A DNA stretch of 64,000 bases from Siphonodentalium dalli (Eukaryota > Mollusca > Scaphopoda > Gadilida > Siphonodentaliidae), in the NCBI GenBank assembly GCA_032622095.1, contig CP136068.1, forward strand, positions 50,400,443-50,464,442. Reading direction: 5' to 3'. Made by a program: the position numbers and the translations under genes. Below the pieces are notes generated by a model. The model did no database searches, was not told where the DNA came from, and was given only the letters and a program-made list of their open reading frames with translations. Positions 1 to 10,658 of the stretch are shown here, piece by piece; the stretch's first letter is position 1, and every line of letters starts with the position of its first letter.

Positions 1-200
1 TAGCGTTTTGCTACACACATCGTCGACCGACTCGATCACTTTGTCGATCTCATCAAACAACGAGCAGTTGAAGAATGTGCTTCTATTTCCGGTCGCACCC
101 TCAGTAACAGTTTGTGACTTTAATTGTTCAATCGCTTTCCGATTCAACTCAGTTTTTGATGCAACGATGCCTATGATAAGCAGTAATATATATGTAAAAA
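1..200 (-). CDS. possible secreted-protein exon, cut by the window edge
   Basis: On the minus strand an open frame runs from about 200 to base 1. It begins with a hydrophobic stretch (about residues ILLLIIGIVAS) followed by polar, helix-prone sequence (KTELNRKAIEQLKSQ, then STFFNCSLFDEIDK). This is the pattern of a signal peptide plus mature chain. No ATG lies in this frame. An ATG that would supply the start of the signal peptide is in another frame just upstream (near 222), separated by a T-run, so either a 1-base indel has broken the start or the start lies in another exon. The amino-acid composition reads as coding, unlike the plus-strand frame over the same bases. I do not recognise the family. 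Confidence 0.3.
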
Positions 201-208
201 TAAGATGA

Positions 209-845
209 GTTTGTTGAACATTTTATTTTTTATTTTTGCACTTAAAATGTTTCAAAAAAGAGTCAAAATGAGAAAAATCGCTCACTTCATGACTGAGAAG
301 TCCCCCATCGGCTATAGGGGTACCATACCCACAAGCCCTAATGGAAACACTGGATAAATAGGGAAACCACCCATCACTAATGGTCACTGTTTATAAAAGA
401 CTGGGAAGACTCACTTTAGACTTACAATAAAACTCATGGCAGAAGTAGACAAGGGTTAACATGATCACGGTGACGTAGGTATGCATAAAGTCCTTCCGTA
501 TCAAAAACCCAAGAACAACCTGAAAAAACACAGTAGATATGTCAGTTGGTTTCATGGAAGACAGTCAGGCTATCATTTACAACAACACACTTTTTTTCAT
601 AATATGGAATAAGATAAATCGATATGCCTACACTGTACATATTTCCAAATCCGTATGACCCCCATGGGTGATACGCATTCCGATGACGGACGCTGAAGTC
701 TCATGAAGTAAATGACGCTCGCCTCTACCATGAAACCGAAACTATAAAATAAAAGCATCATCACACAGGACAAAACAAGCCAAATCTGATTTTGAATAAA
801 CCTTGTTAGTCTTTATTTTCAAGTAATAGATTCTAGGATTGGTGG
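209..845. other. non-coding stretch, nothing recognised
   Basis: No convincing reading frame, splice-bounded exon or repeat was seen here on either strand. It is the region upstream of the possible minus-strand exon at the left edge. Confidence 0.4.
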
Positions 846-849
846 CATG

Positions 850-1505
850 TAATAAACACAGAACAACACGTGTATGTATTAATGCCATTCTCACAGTCTG
901 TGTATACAAACACATGTAATAAACACAGAACAACACATGTATGTATTAATGTCATTCTCACAGTCTGTTTATATACGGGGTACTACGATTGAATGCTAGA
1001 TAATAAACACAGAACGACACATGTATGTATTAATGTCATTCTCACAGTATGTGTATATACGGGGTACTACGATTGGATGCTAGATACTAAACACAGAACA
1101 ACACGTGTATGTATTAATGTCATTCTCACAGTGTGTGTATATACGGGGTACTATGATTGAATGCTTGATAATAAAGACAGAACAACACGTGTATGTATTA
1201 ATGTCATTCTCACAGTCTGTGTATATACGGGGTACTACGATTGAATGTAATAAAGACAGAACAACACATGTATGTATTAATGTCATTCTCACAGTCTGTG
1301 TATATACGGGGTACTACGATTGAATGTAATAAACACAGAACAACACGTGTATGTATTAATGTCATTCTCACAGTCTGTGTATATACGGGGTACTACGATT
1401 GAATGCCAGATAATAAACACAGAACAACACATGTATGTACTAATGTCATTCTCACAGTCTGTGTATATACGGGGTACAACGATTGAATGCTAGATAATAA
1501 ATTAA
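850..1505. repeat. minisatellite, ~70-86 bp unit, about 8 copies
   Basis: The block GTATGTATTAATGTCATTCT recurs about eight times, near 870, 937, 1021, 1107, 1190, 1269, 1349 and 1431. Each is followed by a variant of TATACGGGGTACTACGATTG. Units come in longer and shorter forms depending on whether a CTAGAT-type spacer is present. Open frames across it are repeats of the unit and not genes. Confidence 0.9.
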
Positions 1506-1840
1506 TAAATTAAGAAGGAAATGAAGATCAAGCAATCCATCAGATTATGAAATTCTGCAAATTGACGGATTTTAACGAGGGCGTTGCTATCGATATGGGC
1601 TATTAATTTGTGTCCACCTAATCGAAGGGGCGTAACTCTAAATTAATTGTGTCCACCCAATCTGAGCAGGTCTGCGAATTTGAGTCAAACTGGTCGAACG
1701 AAAAATAGGATGCAAAATTATGAAATTTGCAGGGCTGTCTAAGTGGCGTAACTCTAATTTTATCGTAGTATACACCTCGCAATGATTACAGGTAAAATAT
1801 TGCTTTTATGACCCTTATTCGTTCACGACTTCAGCCCAAA
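1506..1840. other. intergenic stretch with low-copy repeat fragments
   Basis: No gene seen. The phrase GGCGTAACTCTAA occurs twice (about 1630 and 1743), and GTGTCCACC also occurs twice (about 1611 and 1651), so this is probably an old interspersed repeat. The right end grows into the start of module A. Confidence 0.4.
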
Positions 1841-2125
1841 TTTCGAAAACTTGGAAGGGGCTATATGATCGCGTCCCTGTCATATACATGTAGATGCCCG
1901 CTGGGTGGCACCGCACGAAATTGCAAGGATTTCCTAGTGGGCGCCATGGTTCTGGCTACGCAGTCGAGTTAGTAACAAAAAGTTTTATTTTGACACACCA
2001 TGCACGACTTCAGCCCAATTTTCGAAAATTTGGAAGGGGCTATATGGTCGCGTCCATGTCCAATAGATGCCCGCTGGGCGGCACCGCAAGAAATTGCAAG
2101 GATTCCCGGGTGGCGGCCATCTTTC
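1828..2125. repeat. ~170-bp direct repeat inside module A
   Basis: The block CACGACTTCAGCCCAA through GGCACCGCACGAAATTGCAAGG occurs at about 1,828-1,930 and again, diverged, at about 2,001-2,103. Both copies are followed by related GTGGGCGCCATGG / GTGGCGGCCATC sequence. The pair is inherited in every later copy of module A. Confidence 0.8.
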
Positions 2126-2773
2126 TGGTCACATAAATGATAAATGAAATACCATCTGAGAATAGGGAACTGGGAACTGGGCACTGGGATGGAATTCATG
2201 GAGATGTTTTTTGTGTGCAAAACTGTACTTTGTCATTGTGGGCATTAAATATATATTGCCCTAACTAATGCACACATGTGTTAAAATCGATAGTAAATAC
2301 TAACCTGCTTCCCCGACGTATTTTCAATTCTGTGACCTAACAAAACTTCCCAAATCCAAATTTAGCTCTTAGAGACTTTATGTTGTCTCCCGGAAGACGC
2401 CGATCCGCGGAGAGTACGATTTTAGTTTATACCGTGTGATAGTTGGACGTTCCGTTGCGCCTGTGAACGTGCCTGTATAGTTGCTTATGCAAATATTAGC
2501 AGATTTTCATTTCGTGCATGAAATATTTTCTTTCACCTGGCAAAACATAGGATTACATGTTTACCGAAGCACGCCATGAACTTAAATATCATCTCGATTT
2601 AATGGCACCGTATAGGCACCGTGTGATTTGGCTGTCATGGAAACAGTCACATAATAATAACATCGGCATAGGTGAAATTCTGCCCACGGCTGAGTAGGAG
2701 CACCGTCAATGCTAACGGCAACTGGGAGAAACAGCAGGCAGGATTTGGGGAAATGGTTAATTGTCTTTGTTAA

Positions 2774-3203
2774 CCCTTTCAGTGACAGGTGCCGATCTCA
2801 TCGGCCCTAATTTACGGTCTGTAAAATCGGCCCTAAATTTTTTTTTTTTTTTTTAAATGGGTTGAATGTTTTTGGGTATGCTTAAGCATGCTATAGCGAC
2901 TTTAAAAACAAACTGGATAAAACCTTAGGGCGTGTTTTAACTCAAAACTATCACCAAGTATTCATAGTATTAATTTGGATGCTCATTAAAAACGTAAGAT
3001 TCCCTGGCACTATATCTACAAAATAAGTCTGTTAAAGAATATAAGAATTTTTTTTTTTAAATAATAACAAATGATGAAAAATTGTTATGCCAATGCATTC
3101 TCTTATATATGCGAGTCGACGTATGGTCGACTCGCATATTTAAGAGAATGCATGGCACAGGGTATAAGGGTTGATACACAAATCGGACCTGGCATTGAAA
3201 GGG
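2774..3203. mobile_element. piggyBac-type MITE, copy 1
   Basis: The element is flanked on both sides by TTAA (2,770-2,773 and 3,204-3,207). Its ends are inverted: left CCCTTTCAGTGACAGGT, right (reverse complement) CCCTTTCAATGCCAGGT. A TTAA target duplication with CCC-starting ends is the known hallmark of the piggyBac superfamily. It is 430 bp long with no transposase frame, so it is a non-autonomous copy. Off-centre, a 27-bp palindrome with a GTCGAC-containing apex lies at about 3,093-3,153. Confidence 0.85.
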
Positions 3204-4189
3204 TTAAGGGGAAATTTTTCAACTTATGGCCACTTAACTTTAAAAGCTTGACTCACATTAGGGCATTTCGAACATACTATACACTCAAATATCAATATAA
3301 ATTATATCTGAACGTATATCAGGAAGCCAAGACAGTAGACAGTCGGTTTCATAGTGTTCAATGCGGCGTATCCAACTAGTATCCATATAATATAACATTT
3401 ATTTGATACATTTACTTGAAAAATGTACAAAAATTACTCGACAACGACAATTTATAATTTCGCATTCCGGCCAATCTGCCACCCGTAACATTACATCGTA
3501 CACAACAGACTTTAAAATAATGGAAATCCGGTTACCTTATTCTACGACTCAGATACTAAAGAAACCAACAACAACATTTGAGTACAATATCCCGTTAAGT
3601 TGTTACCCAGTCTATTCGTTCTATTTCTCAGCATCCCCCCTATCTCTGTGTTGCCTCTCTTTTTCCTTTTGTTTTGTTTTGAACACGTCTTAGTTTTCCC
3701 TCTATAGTTTATATATCGCTCTGTTCTTACATGTATAGCAACGTGTTTTTGTTCGTTTGTCATCATTTTGTATGTAATTATGTTCCTGTTGATTAGTGGT
3801 ATTTCAATATTCTCAATTATTCAAGGAAATCAATTACATAGTACAGCACTACTATGTCTCTCTGCATATGCATATAGAGCAATAAATAATAAAAATAAAA
3901 CATATAAAAAATGTATTATATTTAACAGCTAAATTTGCTTTGATGCGCCGAAGCGGCTTCCCATTTTTTTAACCCGTAACCACTTCAGTCGGTTGTAACA
4001 TCACGGGAACTTAATCAAATTGAGTAAAGTGTTCCATGAAAAGAACTCGCTAATTAGTTTAATAACGAGTCATGATCGAATTTTCGCTAATTAATTACAA
4101 GCGCCAGAAACCGTCGACGGTGCTAAGAAAGAATGTGGTGAATTTAGCACAAACGGCGCAAATAAATTATCACAATCAAAAGGCTTGTG

Positions 4190-4250
4190 TGTATAAATGA
4201 GTTCCCGATGCATATAAATAATACACCCTTCAGTCGAACTGGATCAATTC
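4190..4250 (+). promoter_or_regulatory. core promoter of the 91-residue gene, copy 1
   Basis: Two TATAAA boxes lie at 4,192-4,197 and 4,213-4,218. Initiator-like sequences follow (TTCAGTC near 4,229-4,235, TCAATTC near 4,244-4,250). The spacing fits transcription starts somewhere in 4,222-4,250. A strong splice donor lies about 150 bases downstream. The same arrangement is kept in the copy near 35,160-35,215. The exact start is inferred, not seen. Confidence 0.5.
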
Positions 4251-4398
4251 ACAAATTGCCAGGAGATTTGAGTTTTGAGCCACAGCATTCAATTAATGAG
4301 AATAGATGTGACAGCATAAACTACAAATTAAAGGTAGCCATTTATAAGCTGTTCTGAGCAAGTTATCTGGGGAGATCGTCGAAGTTAAAGTAACTCAG
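4225..4398 (+). other. predicted 5'UTR exon of the 91-residue gene, copy 1
   Basis: The stretch from the TATA-type promoter ends in CAG|GTAGGT, a good splice donor with GT at 4,399-4,400. The next good acceptor on this strand, a T-run followed by CAG at 5,603-5,605, lies just before an ATG. That pairs a non-coding first exon with the coding exon across a 1.2-kb intron. The copy near 35,193-35,366 keeps the donor. Confidence 0.45.
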
Positions 4399-5605
4399 GT
4401 AGGTTAGATATTAAAAATTACAATTAACTTTTAATATGCATTTGATTTAAGATTTTTGCCAAATAATTTCATCAGGATCCATGTTTATGATTTTTTTCTT
4501 AGATTAAAAAACCAAAAATCATAACGTTTTTAAATTTGTTTTGCTTTATAAATATCGACCAAACGTTGCAATGTCAAACGTCAATTTTGAATGATATGGT
4601 AATGAATTTTACGAGTTAATGTTTTCGCCCGTATAGCGTCTGCCGTATAAAAACACATTAACACCTTGGAAGAACAGAACGATGTTGGTGAACAGATATC
4701 GCTATCTACTAACACTTTAGTTGTTGTTTCTAACGGACATTCCAGATTTCAACACCCATGTCTTATCAGTACACTATCGATCTGCCCCAATCTGATTGAC
4801 ATTCTGATATGACCAAACTGAGTGTTAACATCATTTGTGACATATCTGAAATTGTACATAAACGCCGTTTACTACAACACTCCTCACAAAACACACATAT
4901 TTGCCACAAGTTGTCTGCGGGAGCCAGATTCAGGTACAGTATATATACTATTTGTTTGTGTCGTGATCTGAATGTCAAGTTGTTTGATGCAGTACAGAAG
5001 TTCGTTACTCGTATACTGGGCGCGTTTCTAAATAAAAAATATGGGAAGGTAGTTGGCACCGGGACACGCATACTATAGAAATAAATTATATGTTTTAAAT
5101 AGTTACTGATCGTGTTTTTGGCCCAAATGACCTCCTCCACTACCAATGCAGGTTTAATCATTGTACTGGTTCATCGGTTAATGCGGTCTGTGATTTTGTT
5201 ATTTACTAAATACTTTTAATTTAAGAGTTACACTAAATGTAAATATTCCTGATTACACCCAGTTCGCAATATCCCCCTGTAGTATTTCAGGGCGGTCGAA
5301 CAATAGAACATCTTGTAATTTCGATTTTCTTTGGTTATTGAAAATAATGACAATTTAACATCTTTCTGTGTTACCTTATGGACTTTATTTTCTGATGCAA
5401 GGGCAATAAGTCGTAACGGCCTGTTGCGCTTTGAACTTTAATATATATTATATACTTTCATCTTTATATTATTTGTGTTTTTGTTCTGTTTAGTTCAAAT
5501 ATAATATTGTTAAAACCAAATGAATACAGCATGCTGCGCCATTCTGCCAAAACATAAGAACACATAAAATGCAATGTAATAAACGGTTTGTTCCTTTTTT
5601 TTCAG

Positions 5606-7039
5606 TTCTTGAAAAATGGAAGACATCACTGCATCTCTAGGATTCCTTGATATAAGTTTGGATAATGTGATTATGGAAATAGAATTCATGGTAAGTGGTA
5701 ACCAATGAAATTTGGGGTGTCTAATAGTAATCCCCAACTTTAGTCAAAATTGTCAACAGTTGGAAATGTCATGCCCAAAACAACTGAAGTTGCTAATTTG
5801 AGACCAAATTTAGCTTGAGATTGTAAAGATAGTTTGAGAATCCAACCACAGATTGTGATAGTAAATGAGCTGATTAGCTTCCATTGTTTCAAAACATTTA
5901 ACATTTACCAGCAATTTACACAAAATGTAACCAGGAATGTACATATCTCTGTCTACCAACAAGTGGGAAAAGATCATGAAAATACTACGACATGCAAGTA
6001 CAACCAGAGTTATAATGCTCTGGAAGAATGACTTTACAGTTGTACACGTATCTCCAGTAGACATGATTAGATTGAGAACTTCTAACTTCATTCACTGGTA
6101 GCTACCTATAATGTAATCGTGAAGATTAGAATATTGATCCCCACTTTCATTCAAAATTTAGACTGACATGGCCATCAGAGGTGCGATTTTCCAGCGAAAT
6201 TAACCGTTTGTGAAGTTTCCCTCCTTCCATGAAACCGACATCCTCATAACATGGCCGAGAATTATTACGATTGTAAACCTTATAGCACGATCGTGGATAC
6301 CTGCAAGAGCCATACAAAAAGCGAATTAATACGATGCTTTGACAAAACACATGTGCAATAAATTTAGAAATCTTAACGAAGACATGGTTCTGCTCGATTG
6401 TCGAAACCGGACCAAACCGGTGTTGCGACAAAAAAATAACGCAGCCCATATTTAATCCAGGAAACTAAACACTTGCGCAAGGGATATTGCTCGGGTGGTT
6501 ATACGATTTCTAGATATGGCATATCAGAAATCAAGTCCACGTGGCAGTAGATCACTCCAAATGATCGTATTCTGGTTTATGTATATCATGATGGGTTATG
6601 ATGCTTTGTGTTGAATGCATACTATATAGACGGAATTCCACATGTCATATTGTAAATAAGGTATATATATTGTAACTGCATTATCTCTGTACCTATATAC
6701 GTACTATTTTAATTGAATTGCCCATAACGACTGAGATGAGATAATCCAGACCCCCATCATGTAACTATTTACTGGGTACGTCATATTTATATTTTGTTTA
6801 TATATTTTTATAATTTATACCATCTTCTAATTTTTTAGCCAATCTCTGAGCTGAAGTTCATTTACGTCGGAAAATATAAGCGATCGAGAACCAGAATGTC
6901 GAGAGCCAGACGCGCCTTGTTCGTGGACACACCGAAGACAGGTCGTGACGGAAATCGTCGGAAATCTCTACGGAAACGAACGATGGATGACGAAGACGAG
7001 CAAGTTTACAGCCAATCAAAACGAAGAAGAACGTGCTAA
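5606..7039 (+). CDS. 91-residue basic, probably nuclear protein, copy 1 (two coding exons)
   Basis: Coding exon 1 runs from ATG at 5,616 to 5,690 (25 codons) and ends at a GTAAGT donor. Exon 2 starts after a TTTTTTAG acceptor at 6,839 and stops at TAA 7,037-7,039 (66 codons). Both boundaries are in phase 0. AATAAA follows immediately at 7,040-7,045. The N-terminus is acidic and hydrophobic (MEDITASLGFLDISLD). The middle carries RRALF, which fits the RxL cyclin-binding consensus, then VDTPK, a TPxK type CDK site. The C-terminus has basic clusters (RRKSLRKR and SKRRR) around an acidic DDEDE patch, as in nuclear proteins. I recognise no family, so the cell-cycle link is inference from short motifs. 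The start is the first ATG after the acceptor. Confidence 0.6.
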
Positions 7040-7683
7040 AATAAAGTTAGTGTTTTATTTTTTTTCTCGTCGCAAATTGCATAATAGTGCAGTCTAACAA
7101 AAAACCTCTATGTAAAATCCGTGTCTCGGTCCTAAATTTCCGATAGTTAAATTTTCAATTCAATGAGAAATTTGTTGTTACAACAAAATTTGAATATTTT
7201 CCTATTTTTGAAATGTGCCATCATTTGGAAAATTTTCAACCATATTTTTTAACAGTTGGAAGGTTCAAATTACCAGTTTGTGCAAATTCTAACCAAATGG
7301 GAGGGGTGGGCTGTAAATGGGACTCACCGGACGCGAGGATCGATTATTGTTATATATCATAATTTATGTGTTATGCATTATATGTTTAATTTATCTGTCA
7401 TTTGCCACTGCCTGTATTGGTGTATTTGCAATAAACTATATATAATATCTATCTATCTATGTATCTATCCATACTATATGGATTCCACACAAATTGCGAT
7501 TAGGGGAAACGGTAATATGTGAAAACCAAACTTCTTTGAATTCAGAATTCATATTTATATTTCAGAGAAGTATTAATAAGTTGTTATATATACATTCTCC
7601 GTGATAGAAACAATGTGTAAATGATTACACAATTGCATGTCCCGTAGATATGGAAGCCCAGGGATCATAGTGTATTTATAACA

Positions 7684-8157
7684 TTAAAGGTACTCAATCC
7701 GTAAAGAGGGTCCCCATCTTAACAGATTCCAACAACAACAATCCGATCAGAGGGTCCTATATTACTATTTCTTTGGCTTTGGGGGTAAAAAATATTTGAT
7801 TCGAGTCGAGGAACCCATCAAACAAAGCTCAGAGTTAATAGATATTGATTTTTGAAATTTGTTATGTTCTCGAGATGAGTACTAATAACTGCCGTAATCT
7901 GCTCTGGATGTGTACTCCAAATCTATTCAACCAGACAAGGATGGATAACTCTAAAATCAAGTGGTAATTTTAACGCAATTTTGACTGAGTTCTGGGCCAG
8001 ATAGTATTCCCGATATGAAAAATAATAGATTTCTAAAATCGATATCTAACAAATCTGAGCTTTGATGGGTGACTTCCTCGACTCGAATCAAATATTTTTG
8101 ATCCCCGAAGCCATTGAAATAGTAATTGAGAGGAGTTTTATCGGATTGAGTACCTTT
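7684..8157. mobile_element. inverted-repeat (foldback/MITE-like) element, copy 1
   Basis: The left end AAAGGTACTCAATCCG is matched by the right end CGGATTGAGTACCTTT. The arms extend inward for about 180 bases with mismatches, including GATTCGAGTCGAGGAA on the left and TTCCTCGACTCGAATC on the right. No protein is encoded. The target duplication is unclear. Other copies are at 13,627-14,100, 22,838-23,140 (left arm missing) and 38,708-39,182. A ~60-bp end fragment lies near 63,740-63,791. Confidence 0.75.
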
Positions 8158-8435
8158 GACTGTTAACTTTAATCAGAGTCGACGAACCCCAGTGAACCCA
8201 ATCTATTTCTATAAATATATTATACACAGCACACACCCTTTCACTTAAAGGCCCACTTAATTTTCAAGTCACCGATTATTTTTTTTAAGTTCCTTGATAT
8301 ACGGTTTTAACAACAATCTATGCCATAAAATATGATTAAAATACTATAATTCATCACCATTTGAAACATAAGTGTCTCAGAAGACATAGTAAGGTCCCGG
8401 TTATGGCTCCCAGAACGCAACAGAATAACAAAAAA

Positions 8436-8508
8436 TGTATTTTCAATGGAAGGGGAATAACTATATCTTTAAGATATAAAGTTATTCCCTCTCCATTGAA
8501 AAAAATAC
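8436..8508. repeat. large near-perfect hairpin, copy 1
   Basis: The left arm GTATTTTCAATGGAAGGGGA continues through AATAACTATATCTT and pairs with the right arm AAGATATAAAGTTATTCCCT through CCATTGAAAAAAATAC. This gives about 33 paired bases with almost no loop. It is kept at 14,379-14,451, 23,419-23,491 and 39,459-39,532. It lies about 230 bases before the acceptor of the candidate 3' exon. Confidence 0.8.
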
Positions 8509-8740
8509 AATTTGCACTACAATCCAGATGAAACTGAAGCACAAAAACACGTCGATAACTCAACAAAAACAACATATTCACAGTTTATTCGACCGGATAA
8601 GTTGATAATACAATGCGTTGGAGTTTCCTCTTTCAAATGGAATCTAATAAGGCATATATTTTATATTTGTGATCTTGAGGTTCGAAATTTAAGTGTGCCT
8701 TTAAGTATATATATTATTTTACTCTTCCCTTTATTTGCAG

Positions 8741-8902
8741 TCAGGAAAACACAAAAGCAAGAAGGCGAACGAGGAACAGAACATCAGACGCAATGACGGC
8801 GCGTGCACGGGTGGATCCATGACACAGAATCGATGGGTATCCCCACAATGGAGACTGTTCGATATGAATCAATGGACAGGTTCAGTTTTACGCACTTTTT
8901 GA
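8741..8902 (+). CDS. candidate alternative 3' coding exon, copy 1
   Basis: A good acceptor (CCCTTTATTTGCAG, ending at 8,740) opens a phase-0 frame of 53 codons to TGA at 8,900-8,902. It begins SGKHKSKKANEEQ and ends WRLFDMNQWTGSVLRTF. The phase matches the donor of the 25-codon exon at 5,616-5,690, so it could be an alternative last exon of the 91-residue gene. It could also be the last exon of a separate gene. An AATAAA lies at 9,199-9,204. Sequence is unchanged over the frame in all four B copies, while indels appear soon after the stop in copy 4. No family recognised. Confidence 0.4.
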   Translation, partial: SGKHKSKKANEEQNIRRNDGACTGGSMTQNRWVSPQWRLFDMNQWTGSVLRTF

Positions 8903-9209
8903 CGACGCGTGACGTGTTGAAAACAATAGATGAAAAAGAAAGGGTTGTTTCAGTGGCTTGGCGACAGGAAGAGGGAAGAATAATCTCAGCTTCCAAAAAG
9001 AAAGAAAGGAAAAAGAACGAAAAGAACGACATACGGACAGCGAAGGAGGGAGACACGCGCAATCAACTACAGTTTTTGTGTCATGGCAAAAATATTATGT
9101 TAAAGTATATACATGTATATTCAATTGTTGACGATACTGCTTGTTGTCTGTTATTGTAATTTTATGCAAACATACGTGTAGTGCTTGCGATTCAGTAGAA
9201 TAAACCAAA

Positions 9210-9980
9210 AGCTTGTTATAATTTGATGGTCGATTTTTCATCCAAATAACACGCCTGTCCAACTGGTCCTGCTTCTGGTGACCCATTTCGGTAATGCGTA
9301 TAGCCTGTTGAACAATCCTATTCCAACGATGAAGTTGGTTCGTTTTCTACCACGCATGTGTCGTCAATTCCCAAACTCACCGAACTCATTGATGTACTTG
9401 GACTACTTCTGTAGGGTTCTGAAGTTTACTAACTTTTCCTTTGATTTGATTCCCTAAGACCATAATGTATACCCACGCTTCTTGGATTGGCCATTATCCT
9501 AAGCATCTTTGTGGCACCCAGCAGTCTCGTCGAAGAGCTACCACCAGATGCGAACAAAACTCGCGGTGCTAGTTTGTGGGCATGTGTCATGATAGAGGAA
9601 ATGAGATCTGATCACGAACCGTCCTATACCCTGGGGTAAGTTTCATACACAGACAGGATATTATGCGTGGCGGTCCTTTCTTTGTGTGCTAATGAAGGTT
9701 TGAGTTGTTATCATCCTCGCTCTGGGTAGTGGCCGGTATGATTCAAGAAAATATGAATGCCATCAGCAGAAATATGACGTGTTCAACACGAAGAACAGCC
9801 AGAGGAATGTTGTATTAATGAGATCTTGCAATCAGGGCAACACACATGTTGGGTACACCGAGTGGTTTCTTGGCAACACCACCATTCCGACCATATGCCG
9901 CAGACATAACATCAATATTCTAAGCTATCTTGCGGGATCATAATGGAACATCTCACGTTCGATCTTTGATGGATTTGCAG
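9210..9980. other. B-module tail, no gene recognised
   Basis: This is unique-looking sequence between the AATAAA near 9,200 and the minisatellite. A GGG|GTAAGT donor-like string is at about 9,635, but no exon could be attached to it. The same bases recur in B2 and B3, and as far as about 9,731 in B4. Confidence 0.4.
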
Positions 9981-10315
9981 TCATACGCGAGGTTGGTTCT
10001 CATATTATCCTCCGGTCATACGTGGGGGAGGTTCTGATATGAACACATTATTCACTGGTCATACGCAGTGGAGGTTCATACTATCCACCGGTCATACATG
10101 GTGGAAGTTCTCATATGAACATATAATCCGCCAGTCATACGCGGTGGAAGTGTATATTATCTGCCGGTCATACACGGTGGAGGTTCTCATATGAACATAT
10201 TATTCGCCGGATAATATGAACCTCCACCGCGTATGACCGGCAGATAATATGTTCATATGAGAACCCCCCCCCGCGTATGACTGGCAGATAATATGAGAAC
10301 CTCCACCGCATATGA
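9980..10315. repeat. minisatellite M, short copy
   Basis: Units of about 36-43 bases are built on GGTCATACGCGGTGGAGGTT and CATATTATCCGCC. The first ~225 bases run in one direction. At about 10,204 the units turn into the reverse complement. This copy holds about eight units, against roughly 35-45 in the copies at 15,924 and 24,960, and its ends match theirs. It therefore looks like an internal contraction. Confidence 0.9.
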
Positions 10316-10658
10316 ATGGCGGACACATAAGTTTTTAAGTCTATAAACACTATTTGATTTGAATATTCTTTTGAATAGTCTTACCATTGACATATTCATT
10401 CGTTCAAACCAGTTGATCTATTTTGTAACTTGGCTTTTAGTCGCTGGGCTCCGGCATCTGGGCTTTTAGTCACAACTGAAATAAAAATAAGTGAGAATAT
10501 CTTGGAGCGAATTTCTGCAACAATTTCACCGCCTGGTGGGACCCATTTAAAATAATACATTCCCTGTGTCTAATCCTACATTTTGATATACCATACGTCC
10601 CATTATATTGAATATACCAGCTGAAATCGATCCTGTAATTGTAAACATCGAGTCTATA
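10316..10658. repeat. module F plus first ~90 bases of E, copy 1
   Basis: This matches 17,373-17,705 and 26,605-26,937. The match to E stops at 10,658, where module B copy 2 begins. GGCTTTTAGTC occurs twice in it. No gene seen. Confidence 0.85.

Larger units (their letters stand above)
1843..4715. repeat. module A, copy 1 (full length)
   Basis: This 2.9-kb segment recurs in full at about 32,831-35,686 and in shortened form at 18,335-20,094, 20,967-22,837, 27,567-29,326 and 30,199-31,958. It contains a ~170-bp internal direct repeat (around 1,828-2,110), a piggyBac-type MITE and, at its right end, the promoter and 5'UTR exon of the 91-residue gene. The shortened copies stop well before the promoter. 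Confidence 0.9.
4716..9980. repeat. module B, copy 1
   Basis: This is the first of four copies. Copy 2 (10,659-15,923) is offset by exactly 5,943 bases and differs at only a handful of positions. Copy 3 (22,838-24,960) lacks the first ~3.1 kb. Copy 4 (35,687-40,742) is a few percent different and lacks the last ~250 bases. B carries the coding exons described below, an inverted-repeat element and a large hairpin. Confidence 0.95.

Noticed and set aside
1894-2220. Frames beginning MPAGWHRTKLQGFPSGRHGS, repeated in every A copy
   Set aside because: The frame runs over the ~170-bp internal direct repeat and repeats itself; the opposite strand is open too. No coding evidence beyond duplication.
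4766-5161. 131-codon minus-strand frame in module B
   Set aside because: In copy 4 it is disrupted by an insertion and base changes, and it lies in the intron of the 91-residue gene.
6147-6449. 100-codon minus-strand frame inside the intron of the 91-residue gene
   Set aside because: Present in three copies only because the module is duplicated; no family, start context or splice signal supports it.
8803-9159. 118-codon plus-strand frame in module B
   Set aside because: It overlaps the splice-supported 53-codon exon in another frame and is broken by an indel in copy 4.
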